Shown piece after piece: positions 49,119-59,797 of a DNA stretch of 64,000 bases. The position numbers were made by a program, and so were the translations under genes. The stretch comes from Planctomycetota bacterium. GTDB lineage: Bacteria > Planctomycetota > UBA8742 > UBA2392. The first letter of the stretch is position 1, and each line of letters starts with the position of its first letter. The notes under the pieces are model-generated. The model was not told where the DNA came from. It did no database searches and saw only the letters and a list, made by a program, of their open reading frames with translations. Location: contig JACKID010000001.1 of NCBI GenBank assembly GCA_020638675.1, positions 682,001 through 746,000 on the forward strand, in the 5' to 3' direction.

Positions 49119-52100
49119 ATGTTTTCATTGGGAATGACGGGACGCGTATGCGTCCTGGCAGCGATCACGCTTCTGTTTGCAGCGGGTCTTTCCGCGCAAC
49201 CGCCGTATAGCGGCTACGCCAATTCGGTGTACTCCAATACTGGTGTAACAGGTGACTGGGTCTCCAGCATGTGGCTGAAGCAGGGCTCCACAACCCTGAT
49301 GCAGAACCTCAGCCAGCCGGAATCGTCGACGGATAACCTGTTCTGGAGCGGAGTCACGCCCGCGCAACTCGCACCTGGCACCCAGTACACACTTCAGTTG
49401 CAGACCGGCAACGCGACCTGGTCTGAGGGCCTGATGGCGTGGATCGATTACAACAACGACGGCGACTTCTACGACAGTGGAGAGGCGATCGGCTACTACC
49501 CGTCGCTGGTGAACAGCTCGACAATCGCGTCGATCAACTTCACTCCGCCGTCGACCGCATCCGGGTTTGTTCGGCTGCGCATTCGCTGTGTTTACTATGT
49601 AACGCCGCCCTTTGACCCGGTAACGAGTCAGACCTACGGGCAGACGGATGACTACATCCTGAACCTCGGCTTCTCGATCACGACGCCGTCCCCATTGGCC
49701 TCTGCTGCACAGAACAGCGCGTACAACAAATCCATTCAGGCCGCGAACGGCACGGTGCCGTACACTTGGAACACCAGTATCTCAGGGCTTCCGGCCGGAA
49801 TCACTGCCTCGCAGGTCAACAACGACCTGGTTCTTTCGGGAACGCCGACGAGCTCCACGGCCGTCGGCCAATACACGTTTACGGTAAACGTTACCGACAG
49901 CAGCAGCCCAGCCAAGCAGGCGCAGAAGACGTACGTTCTGAATGTTGTACCTCCCCCGGCATCCATGCCGTTTCTCGATACGTTTGCAAACAGCAACCTG
50001 GGTTGGCAGTTGGGTACGACATGGTCAATCGGGGCCGCAACAGCATATGCACCGACATCTACTCCCCCGCGGAGTGAGCCAGGTACCGACGCCACGGCGG
50101 GCACGACTGACAACAAGATCCTTGGTGACACAATCGGCGGTGACTATCCCGCAAGCCTGGGGGCCACGTACTACGCTGTTTCACCGATGGTGAACTGCAG
50201 CGCTGCATCCACGGTTCGCGTGCGCTTCTGGCGCTGGCTTGGCTGCTCGATTGGAACTACCGCGTCGATTGAAGTGAGCAACAACGGCACCACCTGGTCA
50301 CCGGTCTGGTCCAGCACGCAAAGCTCCAGCCAGACCACGATCCGCGACACAGTCTGGACGTCGGTGTTCTATGACATCACGTCAGTCGCCGCCGGGAGTG
50401 CGACGGTACAGGTGCGCTTCAGCATCGGGCCAACCAGCTCAACGATTCACACCGGCTGGTGCATTGACGACTTCCAGATTGAAGAGCCGGGTCCCGACCT
50501 TGAAGTTCGCGAAGGCGGTGTGACCGGCACGCTGATCACCGACGACCAGGCTGTCGGCGGGTTGCGCGACTTTGGCCAGGTCAATGTGAGCACCCAGTCC
50601 ACGCCCCTCACGATTGCAATGACGAACGTCGGCCCGACGACGATCGACGTAAGCAGTGGCATTACCAAGAGCGGTGCCAACCCCGCCGACTTCTACATCA
50701 ACGCGAGCGCATTCCCTGCCAGCATCGCTGTGGGCCAGACGGCGACGTTTACCGTCACATTCTATCGGACGACTCAGGGTGTCAGTACGGCCAAGCTCTC
50801 GATCGCTCACAATGCGTCGGGCTCCGGCACAACACCGTTCGAGATCAATCTGATGGGCGAGGCGATTCAGCCCATCCCGGTGATTGAGGTTCATCTCAGC
50901 ACGGCAGGGGGCACCATTATCCCGCACCAGGATCCGGCAACCGGTACGATTCGCGACTTCGGTAACCAGGACGTCAGTGCGGGCGCAACGACGCCGATTA
51001 CAATTTTCATTGTTAACTCGGGAACGGGCTCCCTGGGTCTTTCCACCCCGGATATGGGCGGGACGTGGTGGGACCAGTACATCGTGAACACCACAGGAAT
51101 GCCGAGCATCTTGGCGCCCGGCGCGAGTACAAGCTTCACTGTTGCATTCGATCCCAACAGCGTGGGCTCGAAGGACGCATACGTGCGTATTCCGCACACG
51201 GACGGTGCGCAGCCGACACCTTACTACGTACCGGTTCTCGGGAATGGCACATCACCCGGACCTACGCTCAACTTGACCGAAGGCAGCGCGACCGGCCCTT
51301 CGTTTGTGAATGGCGCCGCGGCTTCAGGTGGGCGCGACTTCGGCTTCCGGCTTGTTTCTGCCGGGCCGACTGCGGCGCTGACAATCAGCGTGAACAACAC
51401 TGGTACCGGCACAATGACAGTCGGAACACCGACTCTCGGCGGTGCCGACCCTGGTGAATTCGTGCTGAACACGACGGGTATGACAAGCCCGGTGATGCCG
51501 GGAAACTCCACCACATTCACCATTGCATTCGACCCCAGCAGTGCGGGCCAGAAAGACGCCACAGTCAGCTTCACCCACAACGACACGAATACGGCCACTC
51601 CGTTCATCATCAACGTTACGGGCGTCGGCACGCTGACGTCGGGTGTTGTGACCGTTCGCGAGACGAACGCTTCCGGTGCCGCTCTGACAAACCCAGCGCC
51701 GGCGAGTGGTGTTCTGGACTTCGGTGGTTGGGACATCAACTCGGGTCCGAGCGCTCCCGCCACGATCTACGTCGAGAACACCGGTACCGGTCCGCTGACG
51801 GTGGGAGCCCCCGTGTTCAATCCTGCGTCGTCGGATTACCAGATTCAGGCGACCGGCTTTGCAGGCGTTCTTGCGGTTGGTGCGAGTGCGACATTCACGA
51901 TTACATTTGACCCGAGCGCGATAGTTGCCGGCATCACCGCAACGATTGAATTCACTCACGATGACCCGACGAGCGGCAATCCTTTTGTGCTCAATGTGAC
52001 CGGCGATGGCATCCTCAACTCCCCGCTGGTGCAGGTGCACGAGGGCTCGGCCGGCGGCACTTCCGTGGCGAGCGGCGCGCCTGCCCAGGTTGGCGGCGGT

Positions 52101-52808
52101 CGCGATTGCGGCTCGATCAATGTTACGGCAGGTGCTACGGCGCCGATCACCCTGTTCATCGTCAACGCGGGCACGTTGGACATGACGGTTGCATCGCCCT
52201 CCATCACCGGCGTCAACGCAGCGGACTTCACGTTGAACACAGGCGGCTTCACGACGGTGATCCCGCCGGGCGGTGCGGCTACGGTGTCGATCACGTTCGA
52301 CCCGATCCTTGGTGGAATGAAGGACGCACAGTTTGAGTTCGTGCACGACGACTCGACGCAGCCCAGCCCCTTCATCGTTCCGTTGATCGGGACGGCCGTC
52401 GATCCGAATGGTGTGCAGATTACGACTGCTTCTGTTCCGTCGGGAACCGCCGGCGTCGTGTACGAGACAACGACGTTCACCGCGGTGCAGGGCAGCGCGC
52501 CCTACACATGGTCGCTTTACACCGGCAACCTGCCGCCGGGCATCACGATCACTCCTGCGGGCGTGCTGCAGGGCACTCCTACTGGCTATGGCGGCCAGTT
52601 CAAGTTCCGCATTCGAGTGACCGACGCTACGGGTGCGACAAATGAGAAGCAGTTCGCGATGACCGTTGTCAGCAGCCTGGCAGGCCGTGGACGCGCCAAG
52701 GGCGGCGGTTGCGCATCGACGAGCGATGCGGGCCTGCCGCTGGCACTGCTTGGTTTGCTTGCGACGCTCGTTGCAGGTGTACGATTCCACACGCGCAGAC
52801 GCGCATAG
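49119..52808 (+). CDS. Large surface protein with GEVED, Ig-like and five choice-of-anchor D repeats, copy 1
   Basis: The 1229-residue protein has a signal peptide (to about residue 28), a GEVED-type domain (WIDYNNDGDF, residues 100-190), an Ig-like He_PIG module (about 205-285) and a jellyroll/MAM-like domain (about 290-465). Five repeats of about 120 residues follow, each starting xxVxExxxxG and RDFG. The fifth carries RDCG. Another Ig-like module (VPSGTAGVVYE...) and a tail GRGRAKGGGCAST, a hydrophobic helix and RRRA end it. The tail resembles MYXO-CTERM or rhombosortase-type sorting signals. ATG at 49119 follows a GGAG site. The protein is likely exported and attached at the surface. Confidence 0.85.
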   Translation: MFSLGMTGRVCVLAAITLLFAAGLSAQPPYSGYANSVYSNTGVTGDWVSSMWLKQGSTTLMQNLSQPESSTDNLFWSGVTPAQLAPGTQYTLQLQTGNATWSEGLMAWIDYNNDGDFYDSGEAIGYYPSLVNSSTIASINFTPPSTASGFVRLRIRCVYYVTPPFDPVTSQTYGQTDDYILNLGFSITTPSPLASAAQNSAYNKSIQAANGTVPYTWNTSISGLPAGITASQVNNDLVLSGTPTSSTAVGQYTFTVNVTDSSSPAKQAQKTYVLNVVPPPASMPFLDTFANSNLGWQLGTTWSIGAATAYAPTSTPPRSEPGTDATAGTTDNKILGDTIGGDYPASLGATYYAVSPMVNCSAASTVRVRFWRWLGCSIGTTASIEVSNNGTTWSPVWSSTQSSSQTTIRDTVWTSVFYDITSVAAGSATVQVRFSIGPTSSTIHTGWCIDDFQIEEPGPDLEVREGGVTGTLITDDQAVGGLRDFGQVNVSTQSTPLTIAMTNVGPTTIDVSSGITKSGANPADFYINASAFPASIAVGQTATFTVTFYRTTQGVSTAKLSIAHNASGSGTTPFEINLMGEAIQPIPVIEVHLSTAGGTIIPHQDPATGTIRDFGNQDVSAGATTPITIFIVNSGTGSLGLSTPDMGGTWWDQYIVNTTGMPSILAPGASTSFTVAFDPNSVGSKDAYVRIPHTDGAQPTPYYVPVLGNGTSPGPTLNLTEGSATGPSFVNGAAASGGRDFGFRLVSAGPTAALTISVNNTGTGTMTVGTPTLGGADPGEFVLNTTGMTSPVMPGNSTTFTIAFDPSSAGQKDATVSFTHNDTNTATPFIINVTGVGTLTSGVVTVRETNASGAALTNPAPASGVLDFGGWDINSGPSAPATIYVENTGTGPLTVGAPVFNPASSDYQIQATGFAGVLAVGASATFTITFDPSAIVAGITATIEFTHDDPTSGNPFVLNVTGDGILNSPLVQVHEGSAGGTSVASGAPAQVGGGRDCGSINVTAGATAPITLFIVNAGTLDMTVASPSITGVNAADFTLNTGGFTTVIPPGGAATVSITFDPILGGMKDAQFEFVHDDSTQPSPFIVPLIGTAVDPNGVQITTASVPSGTAGVVYETTTFTAVQGSAPYTWSLYTGNLPPGITITPAGVLQGTPTGYGGQFKFRIRVTDATGATNEKQFAMTVVSSLAGRGRAKGGGCASTSDAGLPLALLGLLATLVAGVRFHTRRRA

Positions 52809-52825
52809 CAAACGAGTAGAGAAAC

Positions 52826-52859
52826 CATGCAGCCCGCCGTAAGTACGGCGGGCTGCATG
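52826..52859 (+). terminator. Terminator-like hairpin after surface protein copy 1
   Basis: CATGCAGCCCGCCGT and ACGGCGGGCTGCATG arms of 15 bp with an AAGT loop lie 18 bp past the stop codon. No T-run follows, so termination would be imperfect. The 265 bp up to the next gene contain no other visible gene, and a strong GGGAGGAG site precedes its ATG. Confidence 0.65.
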
Positions 52860-53074
52860 CGTTATGGTGACCTCTGCTGCCGCCCTGCGACTAATACATT
52901 CGGGCAAGAAAAAGTGTTTGTGTAAGTCCTGGCAGTGGTTAAGCTTATCGGTGCGTAGAAGCCGTTCAAAAGAGGTCGGTTCTTCAACCACGGCAAGCCG
53001 GGAACGTGGAGGCGCGTCTCGGCAAAGTTGTGGTTGAGCGAGTTAATGAACCGCAGTCCTGGGAGGAGACTGAA

Positions 53075-56000
53075 ATGAGGCTAACCCTTAGTTCCATCGC
53101 TGTTGCCGCGGTGCTGGCGTTCTGCGCAAGCACTCTCTCGGCACAGAGCCCGCCATACGGTGGGTACACGAACCCGTCGCACAGCTACCTGAGCGGCTAC
53201 GGCTTCCACATCGAGAGTTATCAGCTGAAGCTGGGCTCTAGTACGCTCCAGCAGAATCTGAACTCCGGCGGCACGACATCGCCCTGCTACCATGACTACA
53301 CGGCGTTGACGCCGGCCAACCTGGTGCCGGGCAGCTCTCACACCGTCATCATCACCTTTGGAACGGGTAGCTACACCTATCCAATGGGTGCTTCGGTGTG
53401 GATCGACTACAACAACAACGGCAGCTTCACCGACAGCGGTGAGCGCGTTTGCTTCATGTCGAGCACCGTGAATCAGCCCGGTCCCGGCACGATGACGTTC
53501 ACTCCGCCGACCGGTGTGGGTGGCGTGCGTCGTCTGCGTGTCGTTTCGAACTACTATAGTGTTCCGACGAGTCCGATTGGTTCACAGACCTACGGTGAGA
53601 CTGAGGATTACCTGGTCAACCTCGGATTCGCGATCGCAACGCAGTCTCCGCTTCCGGCGGGCGCCCAAGGCACGCCCTACCAAACGGACATCGTGGCGGT
53701 TAACGGCACTGCCCCGTACACGTGGCAGTACTCCGGACAGGGCTACATCAAGAGCGGATCACTTCCGCCAAACCTTACCGCTTCGACCACCGGCAGCCCG
53801 GCCATGCTCCACATCTCCGGCAACCCGGGCACGCCGGGCACGTACACCTTCACGGTGGAAGTCACGGACAACGCAGCAAAGACCTCAACCAAGACTTTCC
53901 AGATAACGATCTTCCCACCTTCAGCCGCCTTGCCGTTCTCGGACGATTTCACGACCGACAAGGGCTGGCAGCTACTGGGCCAGTGGCAGCGCGGTACGCC
54001 GGTTGCATTCACCAGCACCGCACCACCGCGCACGGAGCCCGGGCAGGACCACACCCAAAACGGGTCCAACAAAGTGATGGGCCACAAACTGGGCGGCGAC
54101 TACGCAAACAGCATGTCGAGCACCGAGTGGGCGACTTCCCCGCCCTTTGATTGCTCAACCGGCAACCCGCAATACGTACGTCTGCGCTTCTGGAGTTGGA
54201 CCGGTTTTTCACCCGGCGACAGCGGAGTCATTGAAATTTCGAACAACGGTGGATCTTCGTGGGTCAATGTTTGGAGCGCTCCGTCCGGTGGCACGTTCCA
54301 ACAGAACGCCTGGACCTCGATGTTTGTGGACATTTCTTCGCAGGCGGTTGGTAACGGTGTGGTCCAGGTTCGCTTCGGCGTAGGCCCGACCGACAGCTCG
54401 ATTTCGAACGTCGGCTGGACCATCGACGATCTGCTCGTCGAAGTACCTGGCTACGACCTGAAGGTTCAGGAAACCGGTTCCACGGGCACGCAGTTCTATG
54501 ACAATGACCCGGCCGTGGGCGGCAGGAACTTTGGCACGATCGCGGTCAGCACCCAGTCGGCGCCGTTGACCGTGTACATCACGAACCTCGGCCCGACCAA
54601 CGTGGTGTTCACGCCTACCATCAGCAAGACAGGTGCTAACCCAACCGACTTCTACCTCAACACGTCGGCCTTGGTGAACCCACTACCGCCCAATCAGTCC
54701 ACGTCCTTCACCATTACCTTCTACAGAACAACAGTGGGGACAAGTACGGCGACCATAAATGTCTTCCACAACGCGGCGTATTCAGGCACGTCACCATTCG
54801 AGATAAATGTGACGGGTAATGCCATTGTGCCGCAGCCCATCATTCGTGTGAACCTCGGCTCGGCGACCGGTCCGCAGATCAGCCACCAGCAGTCACCGGC
54901 GGGTACGCCGCGGGACTTCGGCAACCGCGACATCGGGGCGGGGCCGTCTGGCGACATCACTATCTTTGTCACCAATGCCGGTACCGGTACGCTCGCCGTG
55001 TCGACTCCGGACATGGGCGGCACGTGGTGGACCGAGTACAACGTGAACTCGGCCGGTATGACGAGTTCGCTGACGGCAGGCCAGAGCACGAGCTTCAAGG
55101 TCAACTTCGACCCCGGCTCAATCGGTCAAAAGGACGCGTACGTCCGAATAGCGCACACAGACGGTACGCAAGCAACGCCATTCTATGTACCCGTGACCGG
55201 CAACGGTACGTCTTCCGGCGGACCCACCATCGGAGTTCACGAGGGGACGGTGACCGGCCCGACACTTGCGTCGTCGGATCCGGCCGCTGGTGCGCGCGAC
55301 TTCGGCAGTGTGCTGGTCGGTAACACATCAGCACCTTGCACCATTACCATTGAGAACGTGGGTGGCGCAGCAATGACGCTTGCCACACCGACGCTTGGTG
55401 GTACGAATCCGGGCGAGTTCTCGCTGGTCACGACTGGTTTCCAGACCAGCTTGACGCCAGGAACGTCGACGTCGTTCACGGTGGCTTTCGCTCCAACTTC
55501 CGTTGGCGTGAAGTTGGCGCAGGTGACGTTCACGCACAACGATACAGCAGCGACCAACCCGTTTGTGGTGAACTTCAAGGGCAACGGCGTGACGACCGTT
55601 GCGGCAATCGAAGTCCGCGAGACAAACGCCACGGGCAATCTGCTGACCAACCCAGCTCCTGCCACCGGCATCCTTGACTTCGGCACGCAGGACGTGAATG
55701 CGGGTGCTACGGGTGTCTCGACGATCTATGTCGAAAACGTAGGCACAGCTCCGCTGACCGTCGGGCTGCCGAGCTTCCAGGCACCTCAGACGGAGTTCCA
55801 GCTCCAGACAACTGGCTTCGCCGGTACAATTGCTCCGGGTGCCAGTGCTACCTTCGGTATTCTCTTTGATCCGACCGTGGCGGGCACTCACACCGCAGTT
55901 GTGCAGTTCACGCACAATGACACGACTGCAGGTACGCCCTTCATCCTCAACCTGACCGGTGACGCGGTGTTGAATGCACCGATCATCGAAGTGCGCGAGG

Positions 56001-56761
56001 GCACCACAATCGGAACATTGATACCCAGTGGCGCGTCTGCCGTAGGCACAGGGCGTGATTGTGGCACGATTGATGTATCGGCCGCCAACACGTTCCCGTC
56101 CATCATTGTCATCATGAACACCGGCAACCAGACGCTGAACCTTGGTACGCCGACTCTTACGGGTGTGAATGCGGCAGACTTCATCTTGAATGTCGGCGGT
56201 ATGTCCACCACGGTCGCCCCGGGTGCCAGCACCCAGTTCGACGTTACCTTTGACCCGGTACTCGCGGGTATGAAGGACTGCCAGGTCGAGTTCACTCAGG
56301 ACGACCCGGGCAACGCCGACCCGTACATCGTCAAGTTTGTTGGTACGGGTACTGACCCGAACGCTGTCCAGATCACCACCCCGATCCTGCCGGGTGCCAT
56401 CCCGTCCGTTCAGTACGGGCCGATGGCGATGGACGCTATTCAGGGCACAACGCCCTACGTGTGGTCCATCTACAGCGGCAACCTGCCCGCAGGTGTCGGC
56501 CTGACATCAAATGGCATCCTTTCCGGAACGCCGTCAGGCTTCGGTGGGGTGTACGCGGTGACCATCCGTGTTGCGGACGCGACGGGTGCCACCAATGAGA
56601 AGACTTACAACATTGTCCTCTCAGGCAACCTGTCAGGCCGCGGCAAGGCCAAGGACAACGGGTGTGCAGCCAGCGACTCAGGCTCGAACCTGACGTTGGC
56701 TCTGCTGGCTGCCTTGGGCATGCTGGCTTGCGGTGCTCGCTTCATTCGCCGCAGGGCGTAG
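53075..56761 (+). CDS. Large surface protein, tandem copy 2
   Basis: The 1228-residue protein repeats the layout of copy 1, module by module: signal peptide, GEVED-type domain (WIDYNNNGSF), Ig-like module, jellyroll domain, five choice-of-anchor D repeats and a C-terminal Ig-like module. The final tail is GRGKAKDNGCAASDSG, a hydrophobic helix and RRRA. The fifth repeat again has RDCG. A strong GGGAGGAG site precedes the ATG at 53075. Near-equal length and in-register repeats point to duplication of the whole gene, with later divergence. Its role is probably adhesion or structure. Confidence 0.85.
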   Translation: MRLTLSSIAVAAVLAFCASTLSAQSPPYGGYTNPSHSYLSGYGFHIESYQLKLGSSTLQQNLNSGGTTSPCYHDYTALTPANLVPGSSHTVIITFGTGSYTYPMGASVWIDYNNNGSFTDSGERVCFMSSTVNQPGPGTMTFTPPTGVGGVRRLRVVSNYYSVPTSPIGSQTYGETEDYLVNLGFAIATQSPLPAGAQGTPYQTDIVAVNGTAPYTWQYSGQGYIKSGSLPPNLTASTTGSPAMLHISGNPGTPGTYTFTVEVTDNAAKTSTKTFQITIFPPSAALPFSDDFTTDKGWQLLGQWQRGTPVAFTSTAPPRTEPGQDHTQNGSNKVMGHKLGGDYANSMSSTEWATSPPFDCSTGNPQYVRLRFWSWTGFSPGDSGVIEISNNGGSSWVNVWSAPSGGTFQQNAWTSMFVDISSQAVGNGVVQVRFGVGPTDSSISNVGWTIDDLLVEVPGYDLKVQETGSTGTQFYDNDPAVGGRNFGTIAVSTQSAPLTVYITNLGPTNVVFTPTISKTGANPTDFYLNTSALVNPLPPNQSTSFTITFYRTTVGTSTATINVFHNAAYSGTSPFEINVTGNAIVPQPIIRVNLGSATGPQISHQQSPAGTPRDFGNRDIGAGPSGDITIFVTNAGTGTLAVSTPDMGGTWWTEYNVNSAGMTSSLTAGQSTSFKVNFDPGSIGQKDAYVRIAHTDGTQATPFYVPVTGNGTSSGGPTIGVHEGTVTGPTLASSDPAAGARDFGSVLVGNTSAPCTITIENVGGAAMTLATPTLGGTNPGEFSLVTTGFQTSLTPGTSTSFTVAFAPTSVGVKLAQVTFTHNDTAATNPFVVNFKGNGVTTVAAIEVRETNATGNLLTNPAPATGILDFGTQDVNAGATGVSTIYVENVGTAPLTVGLPSFQAPQTEFQLQTTGFAGTIAPGASATFGILFDPTVAGTHTAVVQFTHNDTTAGTPFILNLTGDAVLNAPIIEVREGTTIGTLIPSGASAVGTGRDCGTIDVSAANTFPSIIVIMNTGNQTLNLGTPTLTGVNAADFILNVGGMSTTVAPGASTQFDVTFDPVLAGMKDCQVEFTQDDPGNADPYIVKFVGTGTDPNAVQITTPILPGAIPSVQYGPMAMDAIQGTTPYVWSIYSGNLPAGVGLTSNGILSGTPSGFGGVYAVTIRVADATGATNEKTYNIVLSGNLSGRGKAKDNGCAASDSGSNLTLALLAALGMLACGARFIRRRA

Positions 56762-56777
56762 GTGCAACAAGTGAATC

Positions 56778-56807
56778 AAACCGGCCCGCCGTGAGGCGGG
56801 CCGGTTT
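56778..56807 (+). terminator. Intrinsic terminator after surface protein copy 2
   Basis: AAACCGGCCCGCC and GGCGGGCCGGTTT arms with loop GTGA, followed by CGTTG, lie 16 bp past the stop codon. The terminator contains its own T-tract in the right arm. Confidence 0.8.
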
Positions 56808-56886
56808 CGTTGTGATGTGCAACTGGTCGACCTTCACTGTGTAGGTAGAATATCGTGCCCATACCGCAATTGGTGGTGATCGCCCC

Positions 56887-58773
56887 ATGCGCAAGATTGC
56901 AGCGATCTCGGCAGCCTGCATTCTCCTCGGGTGTCTTTCGGACACTCGCCGCCCAGTTCTAGTTGCACAGGGCACTGACAAGTTCAAACTCGAATGGCAA
57001 CTGGCAGTCCGTGAATGCCTGTTCTACGACAGCGTCCTGGGTAAGCCTGCGGATACGCCGGACGGCCAGCCCACTCCATCCGGCGGCGCCGAAGACCCCC
57101 TCATGGGGGAGGCGCCTCCCGAGGCCAGGACATGCAAGCCCGTTGTTCTGTTCGGCTACGAAATCGACGAGCGCGGGCGCCGAGCCAGCGCATATCCGGT
57201 ACAGGATCTCGAGCAGGCGGTGCTTCAAGCTGCATCACTCATGCCAAAGGGCTACGCCCGCGCCGGCACCAAGTGGGAAGAAACCTGGCAGTTTGACGGC
57301 TGGCGCAGTCTGACGCCGCCGGGGCTCGAAAGCAGCTACGAGCTTGAGGAGTTTGCCAACCTCGAAGACCACGGGCTCTGCGCCAGGATTCACGCAACCC
57401 ACATGCTGGCCCGCGCCGAAGCCGGCTTCGCGCCCAAACGCTGGGAAAGCCTCAAAGTAACCACGGACTCGTGGTTCAGCATTGAGGGGCACTACCTGGC
57501 TCGCAGTGAGGCCACCGTGCTGGGCCTTACCAACGTCCAAAAGAACGAGGCGAAGCCACCCGTGAATGACCGGCTTACCTGGGTAATGGCCGGACGCTGC
57601 GACTCGATGGAGACAGCGTCGCTCATTCGGCGTTCCGAAGACGCGCTGCTCAGGGGCGTCGAATACCTGTGGTCCAAGCGCACCAAGGAGGGCACCTGGA
57701 ACCCCTGGTTCCGCCCAAGGGGCGGCACCTCACTGGCGCTGGTGACACTGCTGAGCTGCGGCATGCGCGCGGACGACCCTCGGGTCATAGAGGGCTTCAG
57801 GGGCCTGGCTGAGTTGAAACTGGAGCGCACCTACGAGGCCGCCGTAAGCTGCATGGCCTACGAGGCGCTGTTGGTGCGCCGACGGGCAGATACCGGCGAC
57901 GAGACGGCCGGGCTGTCCCGTGAGGAAGCGCGTGAACTCACACGCGTCAGCAACTGGTTGCTGGATGCACGGAACAGCAGCAACGAGTGCTGGAACTACC
58001 TCCCGGCGACGCCCGACGGCGGCCGCTGGTTCAGCATGTCCATCCTGGAGTGGGCCGTTCGCGGGCTCGCCGCGGCGCAGCGGTGCGGGGTTCCGCTGCC
58101 GATCACGATGGTAAAGCGCATCTGCGAGGAGGTGTTGAGTTTCCAGGCCGCAGACGGTGACCCGATTCGACGCGTGACTTCCGGTGAGTACCGCAAGAAC
58201 AGCGTAAAGGTCAGCCGTGCGAGCAGGCCGACGCCGGCACGTGGATGGACCTATGACAGGAAGGTGGGAACGGGCGGCGACAAGAACGCTGCCAAGGCGT
58301 ACGGATCCATGACCTGCGCGGGAATCAATTCCCTCGCCGGGTTGCTTGAGGTGGCGCAGAACGCAAGCAAGGCGGAGCGCGGCGAGGTGTTCGGCAAGGA
58401 CGGTTTCAAGCCCTGGAAACAGCAAATCATGGATGCCGTGGAAGGCGGGCTCGCCTGGCTGGAACAGAACTACATGATCACCCGCAACCCCGGCGAAGGC
58501 TACGCAATCGACAACCAGGGTCAGTACTTTTGCTACCTGCACGGGCTCGAGCGCTGCTGCACCTTCAGTGAGACGGACTGGCTGGGCGAACACAACTGGT
58601 ATGACGAAGGCCGTGCAGCACTGTTGCTCACGCAGAACAAGGATGGCAGTTGGGTCCGCCACAGCATGGATGGCGCAGACACGGTCGAAGACACGTGCTT
58701 CGCCGTGCTCTTCCTGAAGAAGAGCATTCTCAAGCCGCACTGGCCCGTATTCACTCAGAAAGAATCTGAGTAG
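56887..58773 (+). CDS. Lipoprotein with alpha-alpha toroid (prenyltransferase/squalene-cyclase-like) repeats
   Basis: The 628-residue protein starts MRKIAAISAACILLGCLS with a lipobox Cys at residue 16. Residues 250-610 hold helix-hairpin repeats with the signatures GVEYLW, KEGTWNPW, GGLAWLEQN and NKDGSWVRH, as in prenyltransferase and squalene/hopene cyclase toroids. No DXDD cyclase motif is visible, so enzymatic cyclisation is unlikely. Several planctomycete proteins of this kind are exported and of unknown role. It follows the surface-protein pair and its own signal suggests a location in the envelope. Confidence 0.75.
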   Translation: MRKIAAISAACILLGCLSDTRRPVLVAQGTDKFKLEWQLAVRECLFYDSVLGKPADTPDGQPTPSGGAEDPLMGEAPPEARTCKPVVLFGYEIDERGRRASAYPVQDLEQAVLQAASLMPKGYARAGTKWEETWQFDGWRSLTPPGLESSYELEEFANLEDHGLCARIHATHMLARAEAGFAPKRWESLKVTTDSWFSIEGHYLARSEATVLGLTNVQKNEAKPPVNDRLTWVMAGRCDSMETASLIRRSEDALLRGVEYLWSKRTKEGTWNPWFRPRGGTSLALVTLLSCGMRADDPRVIEGFRGLAELKLERTYEAAVSCMAYEALLVRRRADTGDETAGLSREEARELTRVSNWLLDARNSSNECWNYLPATPDGGRWFSMSILEWAVRGLAAAQRCGVPLPITMVKRICEEVLSFQAADGDPIRRVTSGEYRKNSVKVSRASRPTPARGWTYDRKVGTGGDKNAAKAYGSMTCAGINSLAGLLEVAQNASKAERGEVFGKDGFKPWKQQIMDAVEGGLAWLEQNYMITRNPGEGYAIDNQGQYFCYLHGLERCCTFSETDWLGEHNWYDEGRAALLLTQNKDGSWVRHSMDGADTVEDTCFAVLFLKKSILKPHWPVFTQKESE

Positions 58774-58783
58774 GCGAACGCCG

Positions 58784-59716
58784 CTAGGCGCTGACCGCGA
58801 CCTTGTTCAGGATCTTGCGAATGATCTCCTGCCCGGCCTTGCCGCCGCGGCGGTCAAAGCTTGCGCGCTCGATCACGCGATGTGACAGCACTGGGACCGC
58901 CAGCGCCTTGACGTCGTCGGGTACCACGAAGTCGCGTCCTTCGATCATCGCCCACGCCTGCGCCGCCCGGAACAGCGCGACGGAGCCTCGCGGGCTGGCA
59001 CCCGCCACGAGTTTCGGATGTACGCGCGTTTCGTTGACAATCTCAAGGATGTAGTCGGCGATGCTGGGCTCGACGCGGACCTTCTTGACGGCTTCCTGAA
59101 CGACCAGCACTTCCTCGCGGCTCAGTACGCGCTCCACGTGCTGCAGGGTGTCGCCGGCCGCGTGATCCTGCAGGATGCGCTTCTCATCTTCACCACTGGG
59201 GTAGCCGACGTCGAACTTCAGCATGAACCGGTCGAGCTGGGATTCCGGCAGCGGGTAGGTGCCCGCATGCTCGATCGGGTTCTGCGTAGCGATTACAAAG
59301 AACGGGCGCGACAGCTTGCGCGTCTGGCCCTCAGCGCTGATCTGCTGCTCGCTCATGGCTTCCAGCAGGGCCGATTGCGTTCGCGGCGTAGCGCGGTTGA
59401 TCTCGTCCGCGAGCAGGATGTTCGTGAACACCGGGCCTTCCCGGAATTCGAATGTGCCGTCCTGCTGGCGGTAGACACTGGTTCCGATGATGTCCGTTGG
59501 CAGCAGGTCGGGTGTGAACTGCACGCGTTTGAATTCGCAGCCGACCGCGCGGGCGAGTGCGCGGGCGAGAGTCGTCTTGCCCAGTCCCGGCAGGTCTTCA
59601 ATCAACACGTTCCCGCGCGCGAACAAACCCGTAATGAGGTAACGGACGACCTCGGGCTTGCCGATCAGTGCGCGCGACAGTTGTGAAGCAAGCTTGGCTG
59701 CGAGGGCTGCAGGCAT
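58784..59716 (-). CDS. MoxR-type AAA ATPase
   Basis: The 310-residue ATPase has Walker A GLGKTT at residues 44-49, Walker B LLADEINRA, sensor-1 ATQNPIEH, and SQLDRFMLK. Its length is normal for MoxR. These ATPases are usually encoded beside DUF58, VWA and transglutaminase-like genes and act as chaperones for protein or metal assembly. Such partners are not seen here, because a TPR gene and an SDR gene follow. The ATG at 59716 is the first of the frame. It is convergent with the toroid gene, 10 bp from its stop. Confidence 0.93.
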   Translation of the reverse strand: MPAALAAKLASQLSRALIGKPEVVRYLITGLFARGNVLIEDLPGLGKTTLARALARAVGCEFKRVQFTPDLLPTDIIGTSVYRQQDGTFEFREGPVFTNILLADEINRATPRTQSALLEAMSEQQISAEGQTRKLSRPFFVIATQNPIEHAGTYPLPESQLDRFMLKFDVGYPSGEDEKRILQDHAAGDTLQHVERVLSREEVLVVQEAVKKVRVEPSIADYILEIVNETRVHPKLVAGASPRGSVALFRAAQAWAMIEGRDFVVPDDVKALAVPVLSHRVIERASFDRRGGKAGQEIIRKILNKVAVSA

Positions 59717-59797
59717 GCCATTACGATAAGCGGGGCCACGAAGGGGGTCAACGCTACCCTTTGAACGCCAGGCGCGTCCGCGAGTTCACCGAAATCC

